Shown here: one piece after another, positions 8,052 through 14,940 of the stretch
Layout of the letters: each line of letters opens with the position of its first letter
How positions within the stretch are numbered: the first letter of the stretch is position 1
NCBI GenBank assembly: GCA_024233975.1
Contig: JACKOX010000036.1
Coordinates: 1 to 23,550 of the forward strand
Direction of reading: 5' to 3'
DNA: 23,550 bases
Source of the DNA: Rhodanobacteraceae bacterium
Lineage (GTDB): Bacteria; Pseudomonadota; Gammaproteobacteria; Xanthomonadales; Xanthomonadaceae
Translations under genes and position numbers: made by a program
The notes under the pieces: generated by a model
What the model saw: the letters and a program-made list of their open reading frames with translations, nothing else
What the model was told of the DNA's origin: nothing
Databases searched by the model: none

Positions 8052-9164
8052 GTGTTTTCTCCGGACATGGCCGGCATCCATACACTCAACTCGCGCGGTA
8101 ACGTGATGCTCCCTACACTCCGCGAGCACTTCGCCTGGACCGATGCGCAGACTTTTCGGGTAATCCAGCACTTCCACCGCGATCTGCTAGACACCCTTCG
8201 CACGAAGCACATCGACTACGCCTCCCTGCGAAGCGCGCTGACCCCGCAGCCGACCAAGCACGAGGCAGCGTTTCTGTTCGACGAGCACCGGTGCGACAAC
8301 ACGTTCGTGCCGGGTGTGGAATGTGCCGATGCTCTTTTCAAAGCGCTCGACCCTAGGACCACCCACAGCATCCTCGGTGGCGAGCTGATCGACGATCGGG
8401 AAGATATTTCGCGCCCGCTGCTGGCCAGTTCGGCGGTGGTCGCCAAGGACCTCGATTTCACGCATCCGTGCTTCTGCTTCGTCCTATACGTCAATAACCT
8501 CTCGGCAGGGAGCATCGCTGCCATCGACGGCACGCTTCGGGCGAACAAGGCCTATCTCGGCTACGTCCCCTGTACATATGCAAGCCTAGCCAAGACCTTC
8601 ATCTCGATGCATCTGGTCAACCTGACGATTAAGCAGGGCGGCACGGTGATCCTTGGGCACGAGGATGATCGCCCGAACAGCGAGAACCACAACCTGCATC
8701 TCCACGACTACACTGCGCTTGGGCTTCGGCTGAAAAGCCTCCAGTCGATGTACTTCAGCACCTTCTTGTCCTACAAACCCGAGCAGATGTTTCTGCAGGA
8801 ATCGGACGACGACTTGGAGATCGCGCTGAGGTCGATGTCAGAGGAGGTCGCCCCGCTCACCGAATTCACGGTCGCCATCGGCAACGACAAATTCGACAAG
8901 TACCTCAAGACCGCCAAGCTGGGAAAGCTCAGGAGGGCTGGCCTCGACGGCCTGACCAAAGCCGAGCTTGAGGCCGCGATCCGCGAGAAGCTGCGAATGA
9001 GCTATCTTTACAACATGGAATGGGTCGACGAAGACACGCACCAGCTCAGCAAGTTCAACATCATGCTCGAGTTCCCGCGGCAGGACGGGCCACCGGAGCG
9101 CATGGTGGTCGTCCTTGAATACAGGCCCGCCGAGCGGATACTGAAGCTGATAACGGTGTCTTGA
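8052..9164 (+). CDS. Unrecognised 370-residue protein downstream of the nuclease gene
   Basis: I do not recognise this family. The GTG at 8052 is preceded by AGGGCGG at 8042-8048, which favours that start; ATG 8067 and ATG 8106 (MLPTLREHFAW) are alternatives giving 365 or 352 residues. The sequence is a soluble mixed alpha/beta protein with no signal peptide or convincing membrane helix. Notable features are a hydrophobic core segment (HPCFCFVLYVNNLSAGSI), a His-rich turn NHNLHLHDY, an acidic patch QESDDDLEI, and a beta-rich C-terminus. It lies between the nuclease gene and the IS21 element. The spacing suggests co-expression with the nuclease, for which it could be a specificity, sensor or inhibitor partner. 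That is inference from gene order only. Confidence 0.6.
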   Translation: MFSPDMAGIHTLNSRGNVMLPTLREHFAWTDAQTFRVIQHFHRDLLDTLRTKHIDYASLRSALTPQPTKHEAAFLFDEHRCDNTFVPGVECADALFKALDPRTTHSILGGELIDDREDISRPLLASSAVVAKDLDFTHPCFCFVLYVNNLSAGSIAAIDGTLRANKAYLGYVPCTYASLAKTFISMHLVNLTIKQGGTVILGHEDDRPNSENHNLHLHDYTALGLRLKSLQSMYFSTFLSYKPEQMFLQESDDDLEIALRSMSEEVAPLTEFTVAIGNDKFDKYLKTAKLGKLRRAGLDGLTKAELEAAIREKLRMSYLYNMEWVDEDTHQLSKFNIMLEFPRQDGPPERMVVVLEYRPAERILKLITVS

Positions 9165-9229
9165 TCGTGCAGGGCCGGGTGGCGGCATGGCTGAACCTGT
9201 CACATCCCGCGGGCGGTCTGGCTGTTGAT

Positions 9230-9273
9230 GCGCGCCCAAAATTGACCAGCCCTGCGCGTTGAAAATTGACCAG
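9230..9273 (+). repeat. Left-end IS21 repeats, two copies
   Basis: Two 20-bp units: 9230-9249 (GCGCGCCCAAAATTGACCAG) and 9254-9273 (GCGCGTTGAAAATTGACCAG), differing at three adjacent bases. They are the transposase-binding repeats of the left end. Confidence 0.85.
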
Positions 9274-9320
9274 GGCATAGACCGGGGGATTCCAGCCCCG
9301 GGGTGGGTCTCAGTGTAGCC

Positions 9321-10136
9321 TCAGTCGTCGCTTTCGGTGGCCGGTTCGGCATCCTCCTTTGCCTGCTGGACACGGGCCTGCTCCCTGGCCCGGATCCGGG
9401 TCTTCGCGGTCTGGCTGCTGTGCCGGAAGCGATAGGAGTCGTTGCCGGTCTCGATGATGTGGCAATGGTGCGTCAGTCGGTCCAGCAGGGCCGTGGTCAT
9501 CTTGGCGTCGATGAAGACGTTGGCCCATTCGGCGAACACCAGGTTGGTGGTGATGATCACGCTGGTGTGTTCGTACAGCTTTGACAGCAGGTGGAACAGC
9601 AGCGCGCCGCCGGCCTGACTGAACGGCAGGTAGCCCAGTTCGTCCAGGATCACCAGATCCAGGCCCAGCAACTGGTTGGCCAGCCGGCCGGCCTTTCCCG
9701 CTGCCTTTTCCTGCTCCAGGCTGTTGACCAGTTCGATGGTGCTGAAGAAGCGCACGCGCTTGCCGTGTCGATCCACCGCCTCCACGCCCAGCGCCGTGGC
9801 CAGATGGGTCTTGCCGGTACCGGTGCCACCGATCAGCACGAGGTTCTCGGCCCGCTCGGTGAACGACAGGGTGGCGAAGGCCTCGATCTGGCGCCGATCC
9901 ACCTTGGACTGGTCGAACTCGAACCCGGCCAGGTCCCGGTGCAGCGGGAACCGGGCGGCCCGCATCTGGTAGCGCACCGAACGCAATGCCCGATCAGTCT
10001 GCTCGGCCTGCAGCAGGTGGCGGATCACCCACTCGGCGGACGCCACGTCCGCGCCGCCATTGTCGACCAGTTCCGCATAGCCACTGGCCATGCCGTGCAG
10101 GCGCAAGGCCTTGAAGGCCGTCATCAGCTCAGTCAT
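9321..10136 (-). CDS. istB: IS21-family helper ATPase IstB
   Basis: 271 residues. IstB is the AAA+ ATPase that selects target DNA and activates the IstA transposase. The Walker A motif is GGTGTGKT (103-110) and Walker B is LVILDELGY with D165-E166, followed by the sensor-like segment SVIITTNLVF near 192-201. The length fits the family. The ATG at 10136 overlaps the end of istA by 8 bp, the usual translational coupling of the pair. The C-terminal tail is charged and variable. The gene appears intact. Confidence 0.95.
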   Translation of the reverse strand: MTELMTAFKALRLHGMASGYAELVDNGGADVASAEWVIRHLLQAEQTDRALRSVRYQMRAARFPLHRDLAGFEFDQSKVDRRQIEAFATLSFTERAENLVLIGGTGTGKTHLATALGVEAVDRHGKRVRFFSTIELVNSLEQEKAAGKAGRLANQLLGLDLVILDELGYLPFSQAGGALLFHLLSKLYEHTSVIITTNLVFAEWANVFIDAKMTTALLDRLTHHCHIIETGNDSYRFRHSSQTAKTRIRAREQARVQQAKEDAEPATESDD

Positions 10137-11628
10137 GGGTCACCACCGGGCGAAGGTGGTCGTAGCGGGCGGTATCGGCCAACGGTGCGGTGGCGACGGT
10201 CAGGGCAGTCTCGACCCGGTCCGGCGGTGGTCCCTCGTGCAGTCGCGCCAGCAGGTTCAGGACGTGTTCGGCACTGGGACGGCCCGACTCCAGCGCCAGC
10301 TCCACGGCGACCAGCACGGCTTCCAGACCGAAGCGCGGCACCGCCGCGAGTACCTGAGCCATCACCCGGTCACCACCGGCGCGGCGCAGCAGGTGCCGAC
10401 TCAGTTGCTGCAGTGGCGCCGGCAGGTCGGCGAAGGGGGCGCCGTTGCGCAAGGCCCCGGGCTTGCGCTCGATCAGCGGCACGTAATGTCGCCAGTCGTA
10501 GACCACCCGGTCCCGGTCGATGACCCGGGCGTGCTCGGCCACCACCTGCCGCTCCGACACCACGGTCACGCGTTCCGGGTACAGGTGAACGACCACCCGC
10601 TGTCCGGCCAGTGCACAGGGCACCGAGTAGCGGTTGCGAGCCACCGTCACCAGGCAGGTGCTTGATACCCGGGCTTCGGCCTCGACATAGCCATCGAACG
10701 CCGCCGGCACCGGCATCAGCTCCGGCAGTTCCAGTGCCCGCGCCTCGGCAATGCTCATGTCCCGGCATTCCGGGTGCGGGGCCAGCCAGGCCTCGGTGCA
10801 CTGCGTGGCCAGCCACACGTTCAGTTCTGCAAAGCTGCCCCAGTGCTGCTCCTGTGCCCGCTGCCAGATGCGTCGGCGCGTATCGAGCACGCCTTTCTCG
10901 ACCCGGCCCTTCTCCCAGCCCGACGCCACGTTGCAGAAGTCCGGTTCGAACAGGTAGTGCGTGGCCATCGCCGCGAAGCGCTGGTTGACCCGGCGCGGCT
11001 TGCCGGCCCGCGGCACCTTGTCGACGGCGGTCTTCATGTTGTCGTAGATGCCGCGGCGTGGCACGCCACCCAGTCCCGTCAGGCAGCGCAGGTGGGCATC
11101 GAACAGCATCTCGTGGCCCTGGCTCGGGTAGGCCACCATCCAGAACGCCCGGCTCGCGCACAGCTTCATGTGCGCCAGTTGCAGCTTGCGCCAGATCCCG
11201 CCGATCACCAGCCCTTCCTCGCTCCAGTCGAACTGGAATGCTTCGCCCCAGCCAAACTGCAGCGGCACATAGGCCGATCGGGCGGTCACCGCGTTGGCAG
11301 CGGCACGCCGGGCCCGCAGGTACTCCGTCACCCGGCAGTAGTGCCCGGTGAACCCCTGCTCCTGCAACTGTTCATACAGCCGCCGCGCCGTCCGGCGCTC
11401 CTTGCGCGGCCGGTGAGCATCCGTCTTGATGGCCTGTTCGAGCCAGGCGGCGTAGTCGTCCAGAACCCGCGGCCCGGGTTCTCGCCGATAGGCCATCGCC
11501 GTCCGGGGTTCCGGCTCCCTGAGCCAGGTCTTGATCGTGTTCCGGGACAGGCTCGTCCGCCGGGCAATCTCGCTGATCGACAGCCCTTCACGCAGCCTCA
11601 GCCGCCGGACCTTCGCGTACATCGACAT
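10129..11628 (-). CDS. istA: IS21-family transposase IstA
   Basis: 499 residues from ATG 11628. An AGAGG box (complement of 11637-11641) lies 8 nt upstream, which favours this start over the GTG at 11637 that overlaps the box. Numbered from that GTG, a helix-turn-helix lies at about 17-40 (LSISEIARRTSLSRNTIKTWL). The DDE catalytic core has D137 in FQFDW, D199 in GIYDN and E247 in EKGRVEKGV. The C-terminal region has the beta-rich part typical of the family (RNRYSVPCALAGQRV). IstA cuts and joins the element's ends and works with IstB. It appears intact, so the element could be active. Confidence 0.95.
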   Translation of the reverse strand: MSMYAKVRRLRLREGLSISEIARRTSLSRNTIKTWLREPEPRTAMAYRREPGPRVLDDYAAWLEQAIKTDAHRPRKERRTARRLYEQLQEQGFTGHYCRVTEYLRARRAAANAVTARSAYVPLQFGWGEAFQFDWSEEGLVIGGIWRKLQLAHMKLCASRAFWMVAYPSQGHEMLFDAHLRCLTGLGGVPRRGIYDNMKTAVDKVPRAGKPRRVNQRFAAMATHYLFEPDFCNVASGWEKGRVEKGVLDTRRRIWQRAQEQHWGSFAELNVWLATQCTEAWLAPHPECRDMSIAEARALELPELMPVPAAFDGYVEAEARVSSTCLVTVARNRYSVPCALAGQRVVVHLYPERVTVVSERQVVAEHARVIDRDRVVYDWRHYVPLIERKPGALRNGAPFADLPAPLQQLSRHLLRRAGGDRVMAQVLAAVPRFGLEAVLVAVELALESGRPSAEHVLNLLARLHEGPPPDRVETALTVATAPLADTARYDHLRPVVTHD

Positions 11629-11684
11629 GGTGTGCACCTCTTCTCCCTGCAGGCCTGGTCACCGGCAAGGTAAGGGGAAACACC

Positions 11685-11738
11685 CTGGTCAATTTTCAAC
11701 GCGCACTACCGCCATTTGCTGGTCAATTTTCAACGCGC
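11685..11738 (-). repeat. Right-end IS21 repeats, two copies
   Basis: Units at 11685-11704 and 11719-11738, each CTGGTCAATTTTCAACGCGC, are exact reverse complements of the inner left-end unit. The 14-nt spacing between them differs from the 4-nt spacing on the left, so the ends are asymmetric. Confidence 0.85.
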
Positions 11739-11784
11739 GTCAACACACTGCCACCCCCTTTCCGTCAGCGCGATGGTAGCGCCA

Positions 11785-12150
11785 TCAGCAGAATCGGATT
11801 CCCCTGCGAAATTTCAGTGTGTTCTTCCCACAAGCGGGACATGGATTCTCACTCCAACATAGCCTGAGCCACACGCCTCGAGCGAGGTCGTTTGCTTGGG
11901 TGAACTCCTCGTCAGAAATCTCGTCTTCGGTGGCGTCCTCACGGGGTGGTCGATGATAGGACAAGATGTTTTCCCCGCCGCATTCCGGGCACGTGCGGTC
12001 CACGCTCGCGATGTTCACCGTCACGAGGTCCTTGCAATCCTTGCACTGATATGGGAATCCGCTTCTTTCCTTGAAGCTGGCCATGGTTCCGCCGACGGTG
12101 GCTGAGCCCTCGAAACCGCAGTCGCAGCTTGCTTTCACGATTTGTGCCAT
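11785..12150 (-). CDS. Small multi-zinc-ribbon protein
   Basis: 121 residues from ATG 12150, preceded by AAAGGAGAG 4-6 nt upstream, a strong ribosome binding site. Cysteines occur as C9-x-C11, C36-xx-C39, C54-xx-C57 and C98 with C104-xx-C107, plus a terminal C121. These are enough for two zinc ribbons, one combining the first two pairs with the third and one at the C-terminus. An acidic helical segment (REDATEDEISDEEF, about 70-83) separates them. The function is unknown; such proteins bind nucleic acid or protein partners. It lies 94 nt downstream of the PP2C gene in the same direction and may be co-transcribed. The IS21 element begins 39 nt beyond its stop codon. Confidence 0.7.
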   Translation of the reverse strand: MAQIVKASCDCGFEGSATVGGTMASFKERSGFPYQCKDCKDLVTVNIASVDRTCPECGGENILSYHRPPREDATEDEISDEEFTQANDLARGVWLRLCWSENPCPACGKNTLKFRRGIRFC

Positions 12151-12244
12151 CTTGCTCTCCTTTCGCGATCAGGGGGTATGACGTGTGGAAATTTCAGACT
12201 CTCAGCGGCATCCACCATGGCAGCAAATCTAGCTGGCCGGCGAC

Positions 12245-12865
12245 TCAAGAACTCTCCAAATCGGCAAGGATTAGACCCAGATCATCAGGCCACTCGCCGT
12301 TGGGAAGGCGGGGCAGGTCAGCAAGCCTTCGTGCGGCTTCTTCAATGTCGGAGCCGGAAGCAATTTCGATCATGTGGTCGATATCGGCATAGTTGAAGAG
12401 GCCATCGGTGGCGAGCAACAGCCTGCCCACTGCTGGAAAGGGCCCGAAGGCCACTGGCATCGCGCCGTCGCCCAGCAGTGGCTTGTGCGTCTGCCCAGCG
12501 GTGAGGTCCACGAAGCCACCGTCGACCAGCCACCAGCATTCGGAATCCCCAACGCTCGCGCCTTGGATGGTGTGATTGGCAATCTCGAGGATGATGCAGG
12601 CGGCCTGTCCGCCGAGACAGTACATCGCCTGCTCGGATTCCATCAGGGCCGCCGCAGGTGATTCTCGTTCCTGGTTAGCCAAGGCCTGAGCTTCTTCCAT
12701 TACCGCGTTGGCGGCGAACGCGCCACTACCTGTTCCTCCGGCGCCATCAGCGACCGCCAACACTATGCGACTACTGCAACGGAACACTCCGGCCTGATCC
12801 TCGCCTCGGTCACCATAGCGGATCTCAACAGCCGATCGAACTTGACTCGACGAATTCACTACCAC
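12245..12865 (-). CDS. PP2C-family serine/threonine protein phosphatase
   Basis: 206 residues from GTG 12865, with GGAGGG 11 nt upstream; a second in-frame GTG lies at 12859. PP2C motifs appear in order: RGEDQAGVF (20-28), the metal-binding VADGAGG with D40-G41, SVGDSECWWL with D107, LLATDGLFN with D154-G155, and PDDLGLIL with D194-D195. All main metal-ligand aspartates are present, so it should be an active metal-dependent phosphatase. It is shorter than typical stand-alone PP2C enzymes (about 240-260). No kinase, FHA or VWA gene lies nearby, unlike most PP2C-containing signalling or conflict loci. Its substrate is unknown. It probably forms a unit with the downstream zinc-ribbon gene. Confidence 0.85.
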   Translation of the reverse strand: MVVNSSSQVRSAVEIRYGDRGEDQAGVFRCSSRIVLAVADGAGGTGSGAFAANAVMEEAQALANQERESPAAALMESEQAMYCLGGQAACIILEIANHTIQGASVGDSECWWLVDGGFVDLTAGQTHKPLLGDGAMPVAFGPFPAVGRLLLATDGLFNYADIDHMIEIASGSDIEEAARRLADLPRLPNGEWPDDLGLILADLESS

Positions 12866-12908
12866 GGAATGGTAATCCCTCCGTTTTTAGCGGACTCCGG
12901 AAATGGGG

Positions 12909-12965
12909 TTAGGCTGCGAGTGCTAGCTTCTTCATGGCCAGACCAGCGATCTCCCGGCAATGTCT
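12909..12965 (-). pseudogene. Possible remnant of a coding tail (perhaps transposase-derived)
   Basis: Directly after the TGA of the 143-residue membrane protein gene, the same frame continues with RHCREIAGLAMKKLALAA and a TAA at 12911-12909. The peptide looks like the conserved C-terminus of a larger protein, and it is followed by CCGGAGTCCGCTAAAAACGG, which has the look of an insertion-sequence end. I cannot name the family. An accidental frame is possible. Confidence 0.25.
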
Positions 12966-13397
12966 TCAGATTGTGTACCTCTGACGCGGAAGCATGTTGA
13001 ATCCCTCAACATGTTCAACGGACATCATTTCGGGATGCTTTTCGAGGAACATGAAGATACCAAGGTTTTGATAGGTGAATGCCAAGCAATAGTCATCCCT
13101 ATCGGCCAACAACCCAAATCTATGGAAGGCCCAACCCGCAACCAAGACCCACGGGATGAAAACCCACCAGGCAATCATGAAAGACGCGATGGCAGGCGCA
13201 ACAAGGCCAATAGCGGTCACTATCAACGGACCATATTTGACCCTAAATCTATAAGATGCCGGCATTGATTCCTGTAGCAGGCTGAAGCACTCATCGCTAA
13301 AGCGAACGTATATCCTTCCTTGTTTCAAGTTTTCTCTAAATGCTGCATGCCTTTCCAACTTCTCTCTTCGTTCACGAGAGATCTCTGATGCCTCCAT
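12966..13397 (-). CDS. Small membrane protein with two transmembrane helices
   Basis: 143 residues from ATG 13397, preceded by GAGGAGG 5 nt upstream, so the start is well supported. The N-terminal 50 residues are charged (SRERREKLERHAAF) and probably cytoplasmic. Two hydrophobic helices at about 57-75 and 77-93 form a hairpin, followed by a soluble 50-residue tail (LAFTYQNLGIFMFLEKHPEM). I do not recognise the family. It is third in a leftward run of small membrane-protein genes, 44 nt after the previous one. Base composition is clearly lower in GC than the host genes, consistent with transfer. Confidence 0.65.
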   Translation of the reverse strand: MEASEISRERREKLERHAAFRENLKQGRIYVRFSDECFSLLQESMPASYRFRVKYGPLIVTAIGLVAPAIASFMIAWWVFIPWVLVAGWAFHRFGLLADRDDYCLAFTYQNLGIFMFLEKHPEMMSVEHVEGFNMLPRQRYTI

Positions 13398-13441
13398 TGA
13401 TGCCTCCTCGTTACCCCGGACGATTCAGGCGCTCGCACGGA

Positions 13442-13810
13442 CTAAAACGCTAGAACCCACAGAGCTATCGAAAGCGCAGGCAGACCGACCCAGCCCAGCT
13501 TATGTGTGGGATTGAGCAGGGAATCGTACACAGAGCCGCGTGTGAGCAACACGTAAAGGGCAGACGCAACATACCCCCCGAATAGGATTGCCGCAGCTTG
13601 CCACCAGCTAACGTAGATGCCATAGACGACAGCGAATACGATGAGGTTGAGCAAAGCGAGCTGGCAAAGGATCTTGCTCGCCATGAGAACAGGGCCGCCA
13701 TCTTCAACGAGGCCTGCTTCTGCCATCCGCCCTATACGTGCGGCGAAGATGAAGTGCACACCGAAGAGAATCCATATGCCTACCGCGACACCGAAAAGCT
13801 GCCAGTTCAT
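13442..13810 (-). CDS. Small four-helix membrane protein
   Basis: 122 residues from ATG 13810, with a G-rich box (AAGGGGGGCGG) immediately upstream. Hydrophobic segments at about 4-23, 46-67, 70-90 and 105-121 predict four transmembrane helices with short loops and both termini on the same side. The function is unknown and no family motif was recognised. It begins 13 nt after the stop of the upstream small membrane-protein gene, so the two are almost certainly co-transcribed. Confidence 0.65.
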   Translation of the reverse strand: MNWQLFGVAVGIWILFGVHFIFAARIGRMAEAGLVEDGGPVLMASKILCQLALLNLIVFAVVYGIYVSWWQAAAILFGGYVASALYVLLTRGSVYDSLLNPTHKLGWVGLPALSIALWVLAF

Positions 13811-13823
13811 CCGCCCCCCCTTG

Positions 13824-14090
13824 CTATTCTTCCGGCCTAGACTGCGAAAGCACGTACCCGGCGATGGTACCTAGCAGGGCCGCCACTGTCTCGGACTGAA
13901 ACTGCGGCAGCGCAACGGGGATAATGATGAGGGCAGGAACTAGTAGGACGAGGCCAAGAGCTTTTACGGCGTTTGGGCCGAAGCCCTGATTCTTCGCCTT
14001 GAGCCGGGCCGCTACTAGCCACAGACCAGCGAGCATCACCGCCAGTGCGCCTACCACCGCGACGATGCGAATTAACTCAGGTAATGCCAC
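13824..14090 (-). CDS. Small membrane protein with three predicted helices, first gene after the attC-like site
   Basis: 88 residues from GTG 14090. AGGAGG (complement of 14098-14103) lies 7 nt upstream, which decides this start over the in-frame TTG at 14114 that lies inside the attC-like site. Hydrophobic helices are at about 6-28, 43-62 and 68-82, with a basic loop (ARLKAKNQGFGPNAVK) between the first two. The function is unknown. The position, starting 19 nt beyond the recombination core GTTGGAT, is what is expected for the first gene of an integron cassette. The next gene follows 13 nt downstream with no attC between, so both would belong to one cassette or to a cassette that lost its own attC. 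Confidence 0.65.
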   Translation of the reverse strand: MALPELIRIVAVVGALAVMLAGLWLVAARLKAKNQGFGPNAVKALGLVLLVPALIIIPVALPQFQSETVAALLGTIAGYVLSQSRPEE

Positions 14091-14108
14091 GACATAGCCT
14101 CCTGCGCC

Positions 14109-14170
14109 ATCCAACGCCTGGATTCAGCGGACGCGCGCATTTTGCGCGTCCGCTGGAGTGAATTGTAATG
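14109..14170 (-). repeat. attC-like integron recombination site
   Basis: On the minus strand the site runs from an ATTACAATTC box, through the imperfect palindrome CAGCGGACGCGC / GCGCGTCCGCTG (forward arms 14125-14136 and 14144-14155, 7-nt loop), to AATCCAGGCGTTGGAT. GTTGGAT (complement of 14109-14115) matches the GTTRRRY core of attC exactly. The opposite core (ATTACAA) deviates from RYYYAAC. The palindromic arms with unequal flanks are the usual folded-strand design read by integron integrases. Orientation agrees with the flanking genes: gene, attC, next gene, all leftward. No integron integrase gene is in the window. Confidence 0.7.
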
Positions 14171-14186
14171 TGGCCTGCGCGAAGTT

Positions 14187-14308
14187 TCATGGCGATGTAA
14201 GTATGCGAAGTATATGCAAGAGCGAAAGCACAAGTGCTGTGCTGAGGGCAAGCAGGGCAATAGCTATGTGGATTCCGGTCGCTGGATGTCCTTGAATGTT
14301 GCATCCAT
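14187..14308 (-). pseudogene. Tiny single-helix membrane ORF, apparently frameshifted
   Basis: ATG 14308 follows a purine-rich AGGGGGAGGG box and the upstream gene's stop by 10 nt, but its frame ends after MDATFKDIQRPEST (TAG at about 14264). A second frame, open across this region, encodes IAIALLALSTALVLSLLHI and ends LRILTSP at a TGA (14189-14187), a clear transmembrane helix. A single-base shift would join them into a peptide of about 40 residues ending just before the attC-like site. It may be decayed, a sequencing error or a genuine frameshift. Confidence 0.35.
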
Positions 14309-14318
14309 GCCCTCCCCC

Positions 14319-14606
14319 TCATTCAACTAGCGCCCAAGACTGCTTTTCCATCCCGTTTCGTCGGATATTCGGATGCCGACTACACAACATGGCTACCCTC
14401 TCTTCAGGAATCTTTGTGCGGGAAGATATTGCTTCTGTGCTCCGGAATGAATACGACGTGCCTGACTTAGAGGTAGCGAGAAAGTCGTAGATAGCTTTGC
14501 TGTCTTTTCGGTCGTGCCATGCTCTCCAAGCCCATCCGAAGAGTCCGATGATGGCAGCGGCGGCTAGCGTGGCTACAAGCGGGTTGTTGCTTATGATAAT
14601 CATCAT
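14319..14606 (-). CDS. Small membrane-anchored protein with possible winged-helix tail
   Basis: 95 residues from ATG 14606 (a second ATG is at 14603). AGGGGAG lies 9 nt upstream. The alternative TTG at 14648 adds an unlikely extension. Residues 8-28 form one transmembrane helix (PLVATLAAAAIIGLFGWAW). The remainder (about 35-94) contains KAIYDFLATS, RSTEAISSRTKIPEERVAML and IRRN, reminiscent of a small helix-turn-helix or winged-helix domain. The function is unknown. Short proteins of this plan are common in mobile DNA, including integron cassettes, which fits the attC-like site downstream. Confidence 0.6.
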   Translation of the reverse strand: MMIIISNNPLVATLAAAAIIGLFGWAWRAWHDRKDSKAIYDFLATSKSGTSYSFRSTEAISSRTKIPEERVAMLCSRHPNIRRNGMEKQSWALVE

Positions 14607-14940
14607 TGCGCAGATCTCCCCTGCGACATAACTTCTATTCGGCCCCAAAATGGGGCGTAGTCCCGGTTGATAACTCCCGGGTCGATGATCCCGCTATCGG
14701 ATTTGTTCTAACTTGATCACGGCCCCAAGCTGCGAGCGGTGGAGAGCTTTGGTGCCTTATCTCGGCTCGTCATCCGTCACCTCAGGAGGGGCTGTTTGGC
14801 AATCTACGAAGCTTCCAGCCACTACGCAAACAGTGCCTCCTCAGCGCTGGCCGGAGATGCGGTCGATGTAGCAACCAATGCGACGGTCAGGATCGCATGA
14901 CGCACATTGCGAACGTCCGAAATTGGCCGTAGGCGGTCCA
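14607..14940. other. 334-base stretch between gmtX and the cargo, no gene seen
   Basis: I see no supported gene. It contains the inverted repeat GCCCCA/TGGGGC (14642-14647 and 14651-14656) with an AAA loop. The stretch from 14620 to about 14671 has weak attC-like cores (ATCAAC and GTTATGT on the minus strand), but its arms do not pair well. Promoters for the leftward cargo genes may lie here; no convincing boxes were assigned. Confidence 0.4.

Larger units (their letters stand above)
9223..11745 (-). mobile_element. IS21-family insertion sequence, apparently complete (2523 bp)
   Basis: The element has two overlapping genes, istA then istB on the minus strand, bounded by ends beginning TGTTGA. 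The left end TGTTGATGCGCG (9223) matches the reverse complement of the right end (TGTTGACGCGCG, ending 11745) except at one position. Each end carries two copies of a 20-bp repeat, as IS21-family elements do. The flanking bases (GGTCTGGC on the left, CACTGCCA on the right) do not form a target duplication, so one flank may have been rearranged or the outermost bases may be off by a few. It sits between genes and interrupts none that I can identify. Confidence 0.88.

Noticed and set aside
9303..11779. Long plus-strand open frames opposite istA and istB
   Set aside because: They are mirror frames of high-GC coding sequence; the minus-strand genes carry full transposase and AAA+ motifs.
14077..14322. 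81-codon minus-strand frame reading through the attC-like site
   Set aside because: Translation through the palindrome gives low-plausibility sequence; the site and the gene start at GTG 14090 explain the region better.
14620..14671. Second possible attC upstream of the 95-residue gene
   Set aside because: ATCAAC and GTTATGT cores are present, but the arms next to them are not complementary; only the central GCCCCA/TGGGGC hairpin pairs.
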